Shown here one piece after another: positions 16,327-26,900 of a stretch of DNA of 64,000 bases. This stretch comes from Mucilaginibacter rubeus (GTDB lineage Bacteria; Bacteroidota; Bacteroidia; Sphingobacteriales; Sphingobacteriaceae). Position 1 is the first letter of the stretch. Every line of letters starts with the position of its first letter. The translations under genes and the position numbers were made by a program. The DNA is taken from positions 4,464,001-4,528,000 of the forward strand of contig NZ_CP043450.1 of the NCBI RefSeq assembly GCF_003286415.2, given 5' to 3'. Under the pieces are notes generated by a model that saw only the letters and a program-made list of their open reading frames with translations, made no database searches and was not told where the DNA came from.

Positions 16327-18060
16327 TTAATGTATTACGGTGATGGCATCTACCTTTGTGGTGATGCCCGCTGTCTTTGTGTGATATATGCGGAACCAGT
16401 TGATCGCACTTAAGTTTGGTGTTCCCGCAGTTACTGTAGCCGTATTAAAGGATTTCGTTATTAAATTCCATCCGTTTACCAACGTGCCGATGTTCCAACT
16501 GTATTCATTAATGTCCGCAGCGCCGCCGCTGCCAAGTTCAATCTGGTTATCATTGCCGAATTTACTTGCATCAGAAACGTAGTACCAAAATTGTAGTGAG
16601 CCATTTGTCGCGGTGGCCCCTGTGTTTATCGCTGTAAAACTCTTTCTGAATTCATCGGTGGCGCTGCCCGCAGATTGCAAAGCCCCCGTACCCTCTTTTT
16701 TATCAGCAGTATTGATCGACAGGGTATTTCCCGACGTCCAGCCTGTTGCGGCGTCGCAATGGTCTATATAGGTTGTCGTTGTAGTTCCGTTAACTATAAA
16801 GGGGGTGGGATGGGAAAATGTTAAAGAGATCTGTCCCTTGACCATTTTCGCTCCATCATTGGTCAATCTCAAATAATAATCCGAAGATACATGCACACCA
16901 TCTGCATCGAGTGTTAAAAAATACTGGTTTGTCGGCTTCATTGAGGCATCTTCTGCTGCTTTGGCTATAGCAGTCGCTTCGTCAAATTCATCGAACATCC
17001 CTACATAAACATTGCCTATGCCCTGATTTCGAATATTAGCAAATTGCTCCCACATCAGGTCGCCGTGCTGGCGTGGGATTTGATTCGGTGCCCCGCCGTT
17101 CCAGTTCGACCATGCAAAGCCTGGAAAAACCTCTGCCTGATAATCAATACCGTGCGAATTGCAATAAGCAAAATCGTCGCTCAGTGTCGGAACATATGAA
17201 TCAGCTCCGGGCAAGTCCCCGAATGTTCCGGTAGCCCACGGCATGATCATATTAGCCAGGTTAAAGGCAGGCAAATTAGCACTTTGGGACCGCCAGTCAC
17301 GAGGCCCTCCTATAATAACGTAACATCCCTGGTTCTTAAAATAATTGATGACATCAATATATGCATTGACGTCTCCCGGTCGCCCGGCTACGCCGAAGCC
17401 CCAAATACATACCACAGGCTTTCCATTCTGAAAAGCATAGGCTGTTGACGAAGTAAGGTGTAGCGCCCCCACGATATCGTTGGTCCAGTCGGTTTTAATC
17501 TCCGACTGGAAATTATTCCATCCGGAGATGTCATACATGATATAAAATTTACGCCCATAAGTTTCCGCGGCATTTTTTACACGATTTGCAATGCCGTCAA
17601 GTTGGGCATTGCCTGCGCCGAAACGTTGCAAAGCTGCACAATCAATGCCATATTGCTGCATCCACGAGAAATGCACATTGACTGTTTGTACATCCCATGG
17701 AGAAAAAAGTTTTGCGGGCTGTCCATTACCCAGATTGGCATAACCCGTTTGATATGAATTGGTATATTCACGCATATCCGGCCATAGTTCGAAGGTTTGA
17801 TGTCCTGGTGAAGGAGCTGCGCCGCCGGCGTTGCCCGCCCAGTGTACCCAATGGTTATTGGGTGATCCGTCCCCCGTTGCAGAAAACCAGCCCTGGTAGC
17901 CCACAACCAGTTTCCCTACTACGTCTCCCGGCGGGGAACCTTGTACTTTTAGTTTATCCGTGCCCTGAACATGCTCCATATCAGCCAGCGTATTCTTCTT
18001 GGTACAACTGATTGATGCGCCTATCATCGCTGCCAGGCATAAAATGATCATTTTTCTCAT
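16327..18060 (-). CDS. GH71/GH99-like exported lipoprotein with C-terminal jelly-roll-like domain
   Basis: A 577-residue lipoprotein with a signal ending GASISC (Cys19). Residues about 48-400 look like the GH71/99-type TIM barrel: VVGYQGWFSATGDGS, WDVQTVNVHFSWMQQYGID, FYIMYDISGW, GKPVVCIWGFG, IDYQAEVFPGFAWSNW and GNVYVGMFDEFDEATAI. This family includes endo-alpha-mannosidases and alpha-1,3-glucanases, but many members are uncharacterised. Residues about 430-577 (from YIDHCDAATGW) resemble a carbohydrate-binding beta-sandwich with LQFWYYVSD. The gene is monocistronic, far from any SusCD pair, and ends at a strong terminator. Substrate unknown. Confidence 0.82.
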   Translation of the reverse strand: MRKMIILCLAAMIGASISCTKKNTLADMEHVQGTDKLKVQGSPPGDVVGKLVVGYQGWFSATGDGSPNNHWVHWAGNAGGAAPSPGHQTFELWPDMREYTNSYQTGYANLGNGQPAKLFSPWDVQTVNVHFSWMQQYGIDCAALQRFGAGNAQLDGIANRVKNAAETYGRKFYIMYDISGWNNFQSEIKTDWTNDIVGALHLTSSTAYAFQNGKPVVCIWGFGVAGRPGDVNAYIDVINYFKNQGCYVIIGGPRDWRSQSANLPAFNLANMIMPWATGTFGDLPGADSYVPTLSDDFAYCNSHGIDYQAEVFPGFAWSNWNGGAPNQIPRQHGDLMWEQFANIRNQGIGNVYVGMFDEFDEATAIAKAAEDASMKPTNQYFLTLDADGVHVSSDYYLRLTNDGAKMVKGQISLTFSHPTPFIVNGTTTTTYIDHCDAATGWTSGNTLSINTADKKEGTGALQSAGSATDEFRKSFTAINTGATATNGSLQFWYYVSDASKFGNDNQIELGSGGAADINEYSWNIGTLVNGWNLITKSFNTATVTAGTPNLSAINWFRIYHTKTAGITTKVDAITVIH

Positions 18061-18690
18061 TTGGTTTGAATTTATAGGTTATATAATATTTAATAGACAA
18101 TAAAAAACGCACCTCTTGTGATCGGGCGGGCCATAAAGTGCAATCAGCTCGGCGGGACTTTGCCTCACCACCTTGCTCTCAATAATCAGGGCGCAAACCA
18201 AATTAACTTCAAGTATTAATTATTTATTAATTAAATACTAACGAGGCAATATTGTTTAGCGATTTGTTTTTATTGCTTTAGTTAAGAAAAGAAAGAAAAT
18301 GCAACAGCACGGAATGAGTGGACACATATATTATTGAAAATCAATTTGTTTTGTTTTTTATACTACTTTACTAAGAAACCGGTGCTTTCAAGCATCCTGG
18401 TTGACGTCCCGTTAATATTGACGATTTATATTATTTGTCAATTATTAAAATATTTACAGATGCTTTGTGTCAATTCTGGTATTAAAAAAGAATGATAGCA
18501 AGACCGGCAGCCGGTCTGTTGGAAGGTTTAAGGCGTTCCACGGCGCAGTCCGCAGCAGATGGGCAGTCTTTAGCCTGCTCCAAACTATTTTTGGAAGAGG
18601 TCTTTATATTAACAGCATTAGCCCCGGGCATAGCCTACCTTACCTAATAACTTTAGCTTAGCGTTTCAGGTCTCTAATGGGTTGTATAAA
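18061..18690. other. 630 bp without a supported gene
   Basis: A/T-rich region between the kinase stop and the start of the GH71/99-like gene. It should hold that gene's promoter, but I cannot place one with confidence. A near-palindrome of A/T-rich bases lies around 18209-18240. The 64-codon frame at 18467-18661 has no recognisable features. Confidence 0.5.
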
Positions 18691-21000
18691 CTATTTATAC
18701 CGGCTGTCTACAGGTATGGTAATATTGATATGAAACCCTTGGTCATTGTATAACCTGACTTCGCCTTTGAGCTGCCTTGTTAATCCTGCGATTAAACTCA
18801 TGCCCAGCGAGCTGGTGTTTTTTGGATCAATTTCTGTCGGCATTCCTTTGCCATTATCAGCAATCTTCACGGTCAAAACACTTTGATCCTGATCCATGCT
18901 AATGCTGATACGGCCTTTAACAGTCCTATCCGTGAAAGCATATTTAATGGCGTTGGTAATAGATTCATTAAGGATCAGGCCGAGAGGTACAGCCTGGGAA
19001 ACATCAAGAGATAAGTTTGTGGATTGAATGGAGAAATCGATCCGGCTGTGCGTGCCAAAACTATCCTGGAGGTGAGCGACGAGACTGCGGACATACTCTC
19101 CCATATTGATCAGTGTAATGTTGTCATTCTGATACAATTTTTGATGGATCAGTGATATAGAGTGCATCCTGAGCTGACTTTCCCTGATCACATTTTTGGC
19201 AGCAACATCTTTAATGTTCGCCAGCTGCGAATTCAGCAAACTGATCACGATTTGCAGGTTATTTTTTACCCGGTGATGGATCTCTTTTAAAAGCCAATCC
19301 CGTTCTTCCAGCAATTGCTTTAGTGATTCATTCTGGGTGTTGATCTCCTCCTTTTGTTCACCCAATTCACGGTGAGCCGCCGAAATTTGTATCAGGGACC
19401 TTTGCTTGATCCTGTACCTGTTAACACTGATTACCAGCAACAAACTCAGCATTGCAATACCTGCGACAGAGAGATTTTTCACCATCGCTTCACTCTTGAT
19501 TGCCTGCTGCTGCAGCCGGCTCTGCCTTTCCAGCAAGCTGATATTCCGGGTTTTCAAAGCAATATCCTCGTCCTTTTTTTCCGTTTCGTATTCCAATTGC
19601 AGCTGGCTGATGTCCCGGGCATTTCCTTCCCTGGTCAGTGAATCATTGTATTTTTTATAAAGCTGGAAATGTTGAAGGGCTCCGGATATATTGCCGTTTA
19701 TCGAATCCATTTGAAAAGCGAGATATTCATAAGGCATCAGGTTTTCCAGAACCGGATACATGGTGGTTATCCTGTTCCGCAATAGTTCCAGATTTATTTT
19801 GGCAAGAGCCAGCTGGTGCGTTTTTATGGTCAACCGGGTCATTGCAGTTAAACTGCCAATATCATGGTTCATATTATGAATAAAATTGGCAATATTTGAC
19901 TGCGGCGGAGAAGTCCCGTTTTTCAGGATATGATATACTTTCCAGGCATCATCATATTGTTTAAGATTCAAATAACTATTGAGCAGTTCTGCGAGCACGT
20001 CCGGATAATATTCATCTTCTTCATAAGAGCCTTTTCTATGGCCTTCTTTTAATATCTTGACCGCTTCTGCATACTGGCTTATCTGATTGTAGGCATGCCC
20101 TAAAGCTGCAGCAATATAAACCGCATAGTTCGTGTTCTTCTTTGCATTCAAATTAGACCTTGCCTTCAACAAATAACTGATCTCTTTTCCAATGTTGCTG
20201 CTTCGGGAATAATAATAGGCAAGTACGGTGTACTGATCAAAACAAATGGCAGTGTCCCGATATTTTTCAGCAAATTTTAACGCGAGCAGCGAATAACGAA
20301 AGACCTCTTTGAAGTTTCGCAGATTTTGATAAGTAACCACGTATGCCGCATAATAGGACTGTAGCGAATCAACATGATTATTTTTGGCGATCCTTAACGC
20401 CAGGTCCAGTTCCTTTAACGATAGTTCGGCATGAGCCAGATTGGCATGCAGAACCCCCTCCAACCGGAGTGACTTCGCATATAGCAGGCTTCCGGGTGCC
20501 GTGGCTTTTAAAATATTTATGGCTTTGGAGCATTCCTTTTCGGCCTGGGTAATGCCTTCCGTGTTATGGCTATAGGAAATCGCCTTCTCCAGCTGCGCGG
20601 CAGCTTCAAGTTTACTGTCATGGTTTTTCCTGGCTTCTTTCAAGGCCTTTTCCGCTGCCAGCCGTCGCCTGTAATCCTCACTATCCTGGTTGATATCAGC
20701 CAGTTCCTTCCAAACCAGCGACTTGGCAGTTTCATCCTTCAGTTTAAAAGCTAAGGATAATGCCTGGATACAATAGGCATTGGCTTTTTTCACCTCTGCT
20801 TTGGTTCTGCGGTTATTGACGAGATGTCCAGCTAAATCTAATAGTATTTTGATCTTCGCTGTGTCATTACTGACAGGCAGGGCAGCAAGCAGACCTTGTT
20901 CCTGTACATCCGGTCGTACCTGTGCCTTAACTGGCAGGAAACCGGCTATGGAAAGCAATGCGGTAAAAAAAAGAAATTTATATTTTATATGAATAACCAT
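18691..21000 (-). CDS. TPR-containing sensor histidine kinase (HisKA_2 type), orphan
   Basis: A 769-residue membrane histidine kinase. The start is the ATG at 21000; the frame extends two codons to a TTG, which is less likely. A signal peptide or first membrane segment ends PVKAQ. Residues about 30-480 form TPR-like helical repeats expected in the periplasm. A membrane helix (VAGIAMLSLLLVISV, about 508-525) and a short coiled coil lead to a HisKA_2 dimerisation domain with EIHHRVKNNLQ (His575/576) and an HATPase domain with NESITNAIKYAF (N box) and DNGKGMP (G1 box). No response regulator gene lies nearby, so the partner is elsewhere. It sits between the second SusCD-TlpA operon and the GH71/99-like gene, all on one strand. 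Confidence 0.92.
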   Translation of the reverse strand: MVIHIKYKFLFFTALLSIAGFLPVKAQVRPDVQEQGLLAALPVSNDTAKIKILLDLAGHLVNNRRTKAEVKKANAYCIQALSLAFKLKDETAKSLVWKELADINQDSEDYRRRLAAEKALKEARKNHDSKLEAAAQLEKAISYSHNTEGITQAEKECSKAINILKATAPGSLLYAKSLRLEGVLHANLAHAELSLKELDLALRIAKNNHVDSLQSYYAAYVVTYQNLRNFKEVFRYSLLALKFAEKYRDTAICFDQYTVLAYYYSRSSNIGKEISYLLKARSNLNAKKNTNYAVYIAAALGHAYNQISQYAEAVKILKEGHRKGSYEEDEYYPDVLAELLNSYLNLKQYDDAWKVYHILKNGTSPPQSNIANFIHNMNHDIGSLTAMTRLTIKTHQLALAKINLELLRNRITTMYPVLENLMPYEYLAFQMDSINGNISGALQHFQLYKKYNDSLTREGNARDISQLQLEYETEKKDEDIALKTRNISLLERQSRLQQQAIKSEAMVKNLSVAGIAMLSLLLVISVNRYRIKQRSLIQISAAHRELGEQKEEINTQNESLKQLLEERDWLLKEIHHRVKNNLQIVISLLNSQLANIKDVAAKNVIRESQLRMHSISLIHQKLYQNDNITLINMGEYVRSLVAHLQDSFGTHSRIDFSIQSTNLSLDVSQAVPLGLILNESITNAIKYAFTDRTVKGRISISMDQDQSVLTVKIADNGKGMPTEIDPKNTSSLGMSLIAGLTRQLKGEVRLYNDQGFHINITIPVDSRYK

Positions 21001-21235
21001 GAACAACTGAATCTGGATACATTTTACTTTTCACATCATAGGCCGGCAATTTTAGCCTCGGCGTGCTGATTTTCAAGCCCCGAACAGAGACTGCAAGATT
21101 TATGAAAACGCGGCAAATATAACCCCGTGATTTCTTACCCGTCAGGTTCAGGCGCTGTTCTGCTCATTTTATGATATTGATGAACACACATCAATTTTTT
21201 AATTGACAAAAATTAAAACGCTCAATAAATATAAA

Positions 21236-22441
21236 TCAGGGTAATTTTTCAAAGACTGACATCAGCATTTGATCCATATCCTGCTGGGTTCCACCCTGAT
21301 TATCCCCAAAACGACCTGCGATCCTGCCGTTGGGATCTATCAGTATTTGAGTGGGAATATCATGCACACCGTAAGCGTAATCAAGATCATCGGGGTTAGT
21401 TTTGTAAGTATTACCTGTTTTCGGAGCATATCCCCGGAGAATCTGATGCCAGACGCCGATTTGATCTTTTTCTACAGCGCTGCGCCACGCGCCAAGCGTA
21501 CGATCATCATCTGCAATACCGATAATAACCAGGCCTTTTTTCCCGTATTTCCTGTACAATTCGAGCAGATGCGGGTTACCCTTCCGGCAGGGTACACACC
21601 AGCTTGCCCAAAAATCAAGCAGCACGTATTTTCCTTTAAAATCACTGAGTGATAAAGGGTGCCCGCTGAGCTCTGTTTTGGTGAAAGGTGCAGCCATGTT
21701 TCCCGGCAAACCTTGTTTCATCTGCTGAATTTCTTCAGCGATCATCACTCCCAGGCTACTCGAACTTTGCTCTTTACTCATATTCCGGTAAATCCTTTCT
21801 GCACTGTCTATCTTTACCTGTGAAACATAAAAACGCATTTGGTCAAGGGTGACCCATGAATTCGGGTATTCCAGGAAGAAGGCATATGTTAATTTTTTGA
21901 TACGATCATTGAAGGAGGTAAATTTCTCCTCGATTAACGCAGCTTTTTCATGATCGCCTTCTTTCCTGTAAGCCTCAACCAACGGCTTCATCTCCTCTCT
22001 TATGGGCCGTGTTCTGGCCTCCAATATCTCATATTCGGTTTCAGTTTGGGAACCGGTGATCTTTAGTTCTGCCGCCCGTCCCGGATCGCCGTTGATCATC
22101 ATCGGCGAAGCTTCCAGGTAAAACCGTCTGGAATGGTTTTCAAGAAGCGCCTGCGGTATATGTTCGTTCTTGTTTTTAAATAGGATACTTGCCATCTCGG
22201 GTAAGGCGATCCGGCCTTCTAATTGAAAAGCGCCCTTTATGACGGGAGTCACGGCGCAGGTGTATTTTCCGTCTTTATCGATATAGGTTAAAATCGCTGA
22301 GTCCCGGTTAGCAGACAACATTCCTTTCAGGACAAACCTGTTGCCAGGTGGTTTCGCTGAGGACTGCTGCAGGGTAATCAGCAGCAGCGGTAAGCAAAAG
22401 AGTAAACGGAGCGAACTATTGATAAAAGATCTGTCTTTCAT
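21236..22441 (-). CDS. TlpA-type thiol-disulfide oxidoreductase with DUF4369 domain (CVPC)
   Basis: Exported 401-residue protein with a signal peptide ending SSAK. The DUF4369 domain (about 32-150) is followed by a helical linker and a C-terminal thioredoxin fold with LDFWASWCVPCRKGNPHL (Cys282 and Cys285) and the cis-Pro region GVHDIPTQILIDPNG. It starts 12 bp after the SusD stop, so it is the last gene of a SusC-SusD-TlpA operon. The same gene order appears at the left edge of the window. A role in reducing disulfides of an imported substrate, or of the SusCD proteins themselves, is possible (inference). Confidence 0.93.
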   Translation of the reverse strand: MKDRSFINSSLRLLFCLPLLLITLQQSSAKPPGNRFVLKGMLSANRDSAILTYIDKDGKYTCAVTPVIKGAFQLEGRIALPEMASILFKNKNEHIPQALLENHSRRFYLEASPMMINGDPGRAAELKITGSQTETEYEILEARTRPIREEMKPLVEAYRKEGDHEKAALIEEKFTSFNDRIKKLTYAFFLEYPNSWVTLDQMRFYVSQVKIDSAERIYRNMSKEQSSSSLGVMIAEEIQQMKQGLPGNMAAPFTKTELSGHPLSLSDFKGKYVLLDFWASWCVPCRKGNPHLLELYRKYGKKGLVIIGIADDDRTLGAWRSAVEKDQIGVWHQILRGYAPKTGNTYKTNPDDLDYAYGVHDIPTQILIDPNGRIAGRFGDNQGGTQQDMDQMLMSVFEKLP

Positions 22442-22453
22442 AGTATTTAATGC

Positions 22454-23890
22454 TTAGTAGCCGGGATTTTGAATCATCTGATTATTGGCTATGATTTCAG
22501 ATTGTGGCACAGGAAGGATGAACTGTGCCACGGTTTTCAGGCTGGGTTGAATAGTCTGGGCAGCAGTTAATGGTAAACGGCGGAGCGCGAACCAATCTGC
22601 CCCGTTTTCCGCAAAAAAGCTTTTAATTTCTTCCTTTACGACCAGTAGTTGCAGTTCAGCAGCAGCGGCCGTATTGTCAACCGCTGTAAAATCGGTTACG
22701 CCTGCACGACCCTGGACCGTTTTCAGCAGTATTTTGGCTTGCGACAAACTGCCCCCGGACAACGTTAAAGCCTCCGCTTCCAGGAGGTAAGCCTCACTAA
22801 GACGAAAAGCATAGCCATTTTCTGACAAACTGGTTTTTACGGCCGGATTTACCGGGCCGGAGTAATACTTGGTGATTTCATTTATATTTCCATAGTAATA
22901 ACCATAAATGGTTCCCTTCTGATCATCTTTATATACCCACTGACTGCGGGGATCATTGTTCAGCAAATCGACGAATGTAGTAGAAACCGGGAATTGTCCA
23001 TAGTACTGATTGGTATTAAATTTATAATTTTCGTTGGTAAATGGCTGGATGGCCAGGATCACCTCCTTACTGGAAAATCCCTTCAGTAAAAAAATATCTT
23101 TGGTATTATTTTCGAGGTCGAACGGCCCGTTACTGATCACATCGTCGGCAAGGCTGATCACCTGAGCATAATCATCCTGACCTCCTCTGTTGATCAGCAG
23201 CCGTGCTTTCAATAATTTGGCTGCGGCAGCACAGGCATAAACGTTCTGCGTATTTTGCGAGGGAAGGCCACTGATAGCGGCATCGAGGTCTGCAAGAATT
23301 GCCGCGTAGGACGCAGCTACCGTTGATCTTGGAAGATTGATATTAGCAGAATTTACGAATTCATCGCGCAGCATGATGCCATACTTGCTATTGGGGTTAT
23401 TATATTCTCCATAATATAACAGGAGCTCCGTATCCCCAAAGGCCCTCAGGAATTTCGCTTCCGCCAGCATTTCTGTTTTGACCGCTGCAGGGATCGACGA
23501 TACAGGTGTTATATTTTTTATAAATCCATTAGCGGCATTGACCAGCAGGTAGGCATAATTCCAGACACGATCGATTCCAGGTGTTGCCGCATTATAGGAT
23601 AAAGAATAGATCTGATCGTCCCCGCCTGAATTCTTGAGCGATCCGGCCAGTTCCGAAGGGAAACTTTCACTGACATCTATCCATTTCACCGATGGAATAT
23701 TGTTGTAGTCCGCCCCGGCATTTGCGAATCGGTAATAAACTCCGTTGAGTACAGTTGCGGCGCTTTTGGTATCAATAATAACGTTTCCGTCAACCTCAGA
23801 GGTCGTCGGATAAACATCCAATTCCTTTTTGCAGGCAAGGAAACAGCAGCAAAATACGGAAATGAAAAGGCGTGTATATTTAACTGTCAT
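22454..23890 (-). CDS. SusD/RagB-family lipoprotein (second locus)
   Basis: A 478-residue surface lipoprotein; the signal ends CCCFLAC with the acceptor Cys at residue 20, followed by KKELDVYPT. SusD landmarks include LAEAKFLRAFGDTELLLYYGEY in the N-terminal helix region, RLSEAYLLEAEALTLSGG and a C-terminal FILPVPQSEI segment. It starts 22 bp after the SusC stop. The first repeat of three cysteines before the lipobox is unusual but lies in the signal peptide. Substrate unknown. Confidence 0.94.
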   Translation of the reverse strand: MTVKYTRLFISVFCCCFLACKKELDVYPTTSEVDGNVIIDTKSAATVLNGVYYRFANAGADYNNIPSVKWIDVSESFPSELAGSLKNSGGDDQIYSLSYNAATPGIDRVWNYAYLLVNAANGFIKNITPVSSIPAAVKTEMLAEAKFLRAFGDTELLLYYGEYNNPNSKYGIMLRDEFVNSANINLPRSTVAASYAAILADLDAAISGLPSQNTQNVYACAAAAKLLKARLLINRGGQDDYAQVISLADDVISNGPFDLENNTKDIFLLKGFSSKEVILAIQPFTNENYKFNTNQYYGQFPVSTTFVDLLNNDPRSQWVYKDDQKGTIYGYYYGNINEITKYYSGPVNPAVKTSLSENGYAFRLSEAYLLEAEALTLSGGSLSQAKILLKTVQGRAGVTDFTAVDNTAAAAELQLLVVKEEIKSFFAENGADWFALRRLPLTAAQTIQPSLKTVAQFILPVPQSEIIANNQMIQNPGY

Positions 23891-23912
23891 AATCTGATCG
23901 AATGGGTCATTG

Positions 23913-26900
23913 TCAAAATCCAGCCTTTAATCCCAGGCTAAAGGTTCTCACGGTCGGGTAATTACTTACATCAAGATAGCCGCCGTTCACACTGTACGGA
24001 TCTTCTGCAGTTTCCGGATCGTTACCAGGATACTTTGTGAAGGTAAAAAGGTTGGTAGCCGAAGCAAAAAGCTGCGCATTTTTCAATCCCGACCTTTCCA
24101 TCCAGGCTCCCTTATTGAGGTGGTAAGTAAATGATACAGAACGCAGTTTTACATAGGAAGAGCTGAAAACATCCAGACTGGATTTATAGTAATTGGCATC
24201 ACTTCCAAATAGGAGCCTGGGCATGTTACTTCCGGTATTGGCAGGATTAAAACGATCAAGCATGACCGCATTGGCATTTGCAGTACCGACAAACTGTACA
24301 CTGGAAATATGGTCCCCCCAAAGAAGCTTTCCGCCCTGTGAATAAGTAAAGAACAGCTGTAGGTCAAAACGCTTGTAAGTCACGCCCTGTGAAAATCCGC
24401 CGTAATACTTAGTCGCAGCTTCTGCTATGATCGATTTGCTGTCAATAGCATTGTTCGTAACATTGCTGGTAACCAGTTTGTACATCGGATCACCAATGCC
24501 GAGATAAGGGAAATAAACCCTGGCGTACGCACCGAGCTGCTGCTTATACGCTGCCAGCTGATCCTGGTTTTTAATAATTCCGGTAACCGTGTAGCCGGTG
24601 ATCAACCCCAGCGGTTTTCCCTGGATCAGGGTCGTATTGCCGTAATCCAATCCGGTTAGGTTGCCTAGCTGTGTCAGGTCTGCATTGGCGTTCAACTTGG
24701 TGACCAGTGACCGGTTAAAAGAAATATTGAAAGAGGCACTCCATTTAAAATCCGGGCTCTTTATAATATCTCCCTGTATTGTGAATTCAAAACCGGAATT
24801 TTTAATATTTACGGCGTTGCTCAGTAAGGTGGAATAGGCGCTTCCCGGTGCGATCGGCAATGCCAGCAAGGCTCCGTTAGTTCTTTTATCGTAATAGTCA
24901 AAGACCAACTGCAGTCTGTCCCTGAACAGGGAAAGATCGCTGCCGGCATCAAATTCTTTTGTAGTTTCCCATTTGATGGCCTGATTGCCTAACTGGGTTG
25001 GAATCAGCGCACTTGATCCATTATAAGCATAAGGGGTATAAAGTGTACGGTACATCTGATCGCCTATATTCTGATTACCGGTAACGCCATAACTGCTACG
25101 TATCTTGAGGTCACTTATCCAGGAAACATTTTTCAGAAAACTCTCCTGTGAAGCGCGCCATGCGACGGCCCCTGAAGGAAAATAACCAAATTTATTGTTC
25201 GGGCCAAACTTGGAAGAACCATCCGTCCGTCCCGTAATTGTAAACAGGTATTTATCGAGGTAAGCATAGTTGGCCCGAATGTAAAATGACAGCAGATAAC
25301 TTTGTGGCTTGGATGGATCATCGCCGCGGACGTATAACGGCGTAACGGCTGAGGATAGGTTGTTCAGCAGGTTATCATTTGGATACCCGGTAGCTGTCGC
25401 GCTGAAAAAGCTGGTTTTCTTTGTTTCATAGGATGTTCCTGCAAGCAGATCAAGTTTATGCCCTCCGTTAAATGACTTGTTATAACTCAGCGTATTTTCA
25501 AAAAACCAGTTAGCCAGCCTGCTGTTCGAATTCCCTCCTATACCGCCGGTATTGGCTACATTACCGTAAAAACTGCCAATCTGCACGTAACTTGGAGTAT
25601 AATTCCGCTGGTTATAAGCCTGCATATTGAGTGAAGCCATAGATTTGAAACTTAGCCCCGGTAAGATTTCATAGGAAACAGATACGGAACCCAATAGGCT
25701 GAAGGTACTCGCGTTGTTCGTTGCAGTCAGCAATGCCGCGGGATTCAAATAACCTTGATAAGCCGCGCCAACAGCAGAAAAATCTGTAAAATTCCCGTTC
25801 ACATCCCGGACAGCATAATCAGGCCTTGCGCTCAATGCCTGCCCATAGGCACCGTCACCAATATCCTGATTCGTATATCCCATAATAAAGTTTGAGCTGA
25901 ACCTGAATTTATCACTGATATTATTTTCCAGATCAAGCTTTCCGGATATTCGCTGGAAAGCAGTAGCGGCGACAACTCCGGGTGTATTGTTATATGAAAG
26001 CGAACTAAAATAACGGGATTTCGCGCTTCCTCCCTGAAGGGAGAGTTCTGCATTATGAGAAACCGTTGTCCTGGTAACCTGTTCTATCCAATTGGTACTG
26101 GCATTTCCAAAAAATGCGGAAGGATTGTTCAATAATGTATTAACCACTGCCGGAATAGCCGAACCATTTGCTGTCCGTGCATCGTAATCGTTACGGGCTG
26201 CCTCAGTCATCAGCAACCGATATTCCGAAGCATTGAGGACCTTAGGCGTTTTAGGAGCAGATACTGTTGTATAATAACTTGCATTTATCTGTGGACTCTG
26301 GTCTCTTCTACCTTGTTTTGTTGTAATGATGACCACACCATTGGCTGCCTTGGATCCATATATAGCAGTAGATGAAGCATCCTTAAGGATGGTAATAGAT
26401 TCTATATCATCCGGATTTAGTCCCCCCAAGCTGTTCAGACCGTTGACAAAAGAGGTCGAAAGGCCAGCACTGACGCCACCGGAGGCCGTCACATTATTAC
26501 CTACCGGACTGCTAACATCATACCCTGGTGAAATAAAATTACTGCTGACCTGAACGGGAACACCATCGATGACATACAGCGGATCGTTACCGCCAAGCAA
26601 CGAACTGGAACCTCGTATGCGAACGCGAACGCTCCCCCCCGGAGAGCCGTCTGACTTGGTGACCTGAACACCCGCTGCTTTGCCGGCGACAGCATTGTCG
26701 ACAGTTGTAAATGGGATATCCTGAATGCTTTGTGCATCGATGGAGGACACAGATCCTGTCAGATCCTTTTTTTTAAGGCGACCATAGGCCACAACCACAA
26801 CCTGATTAAGCCCGGACACATCCGGAACCAGCGATACATTGATCATTGACTTTGCAGCAACCGCAACTTCCAGGGGTTTGTACCCGATGCAGGTAAATAC

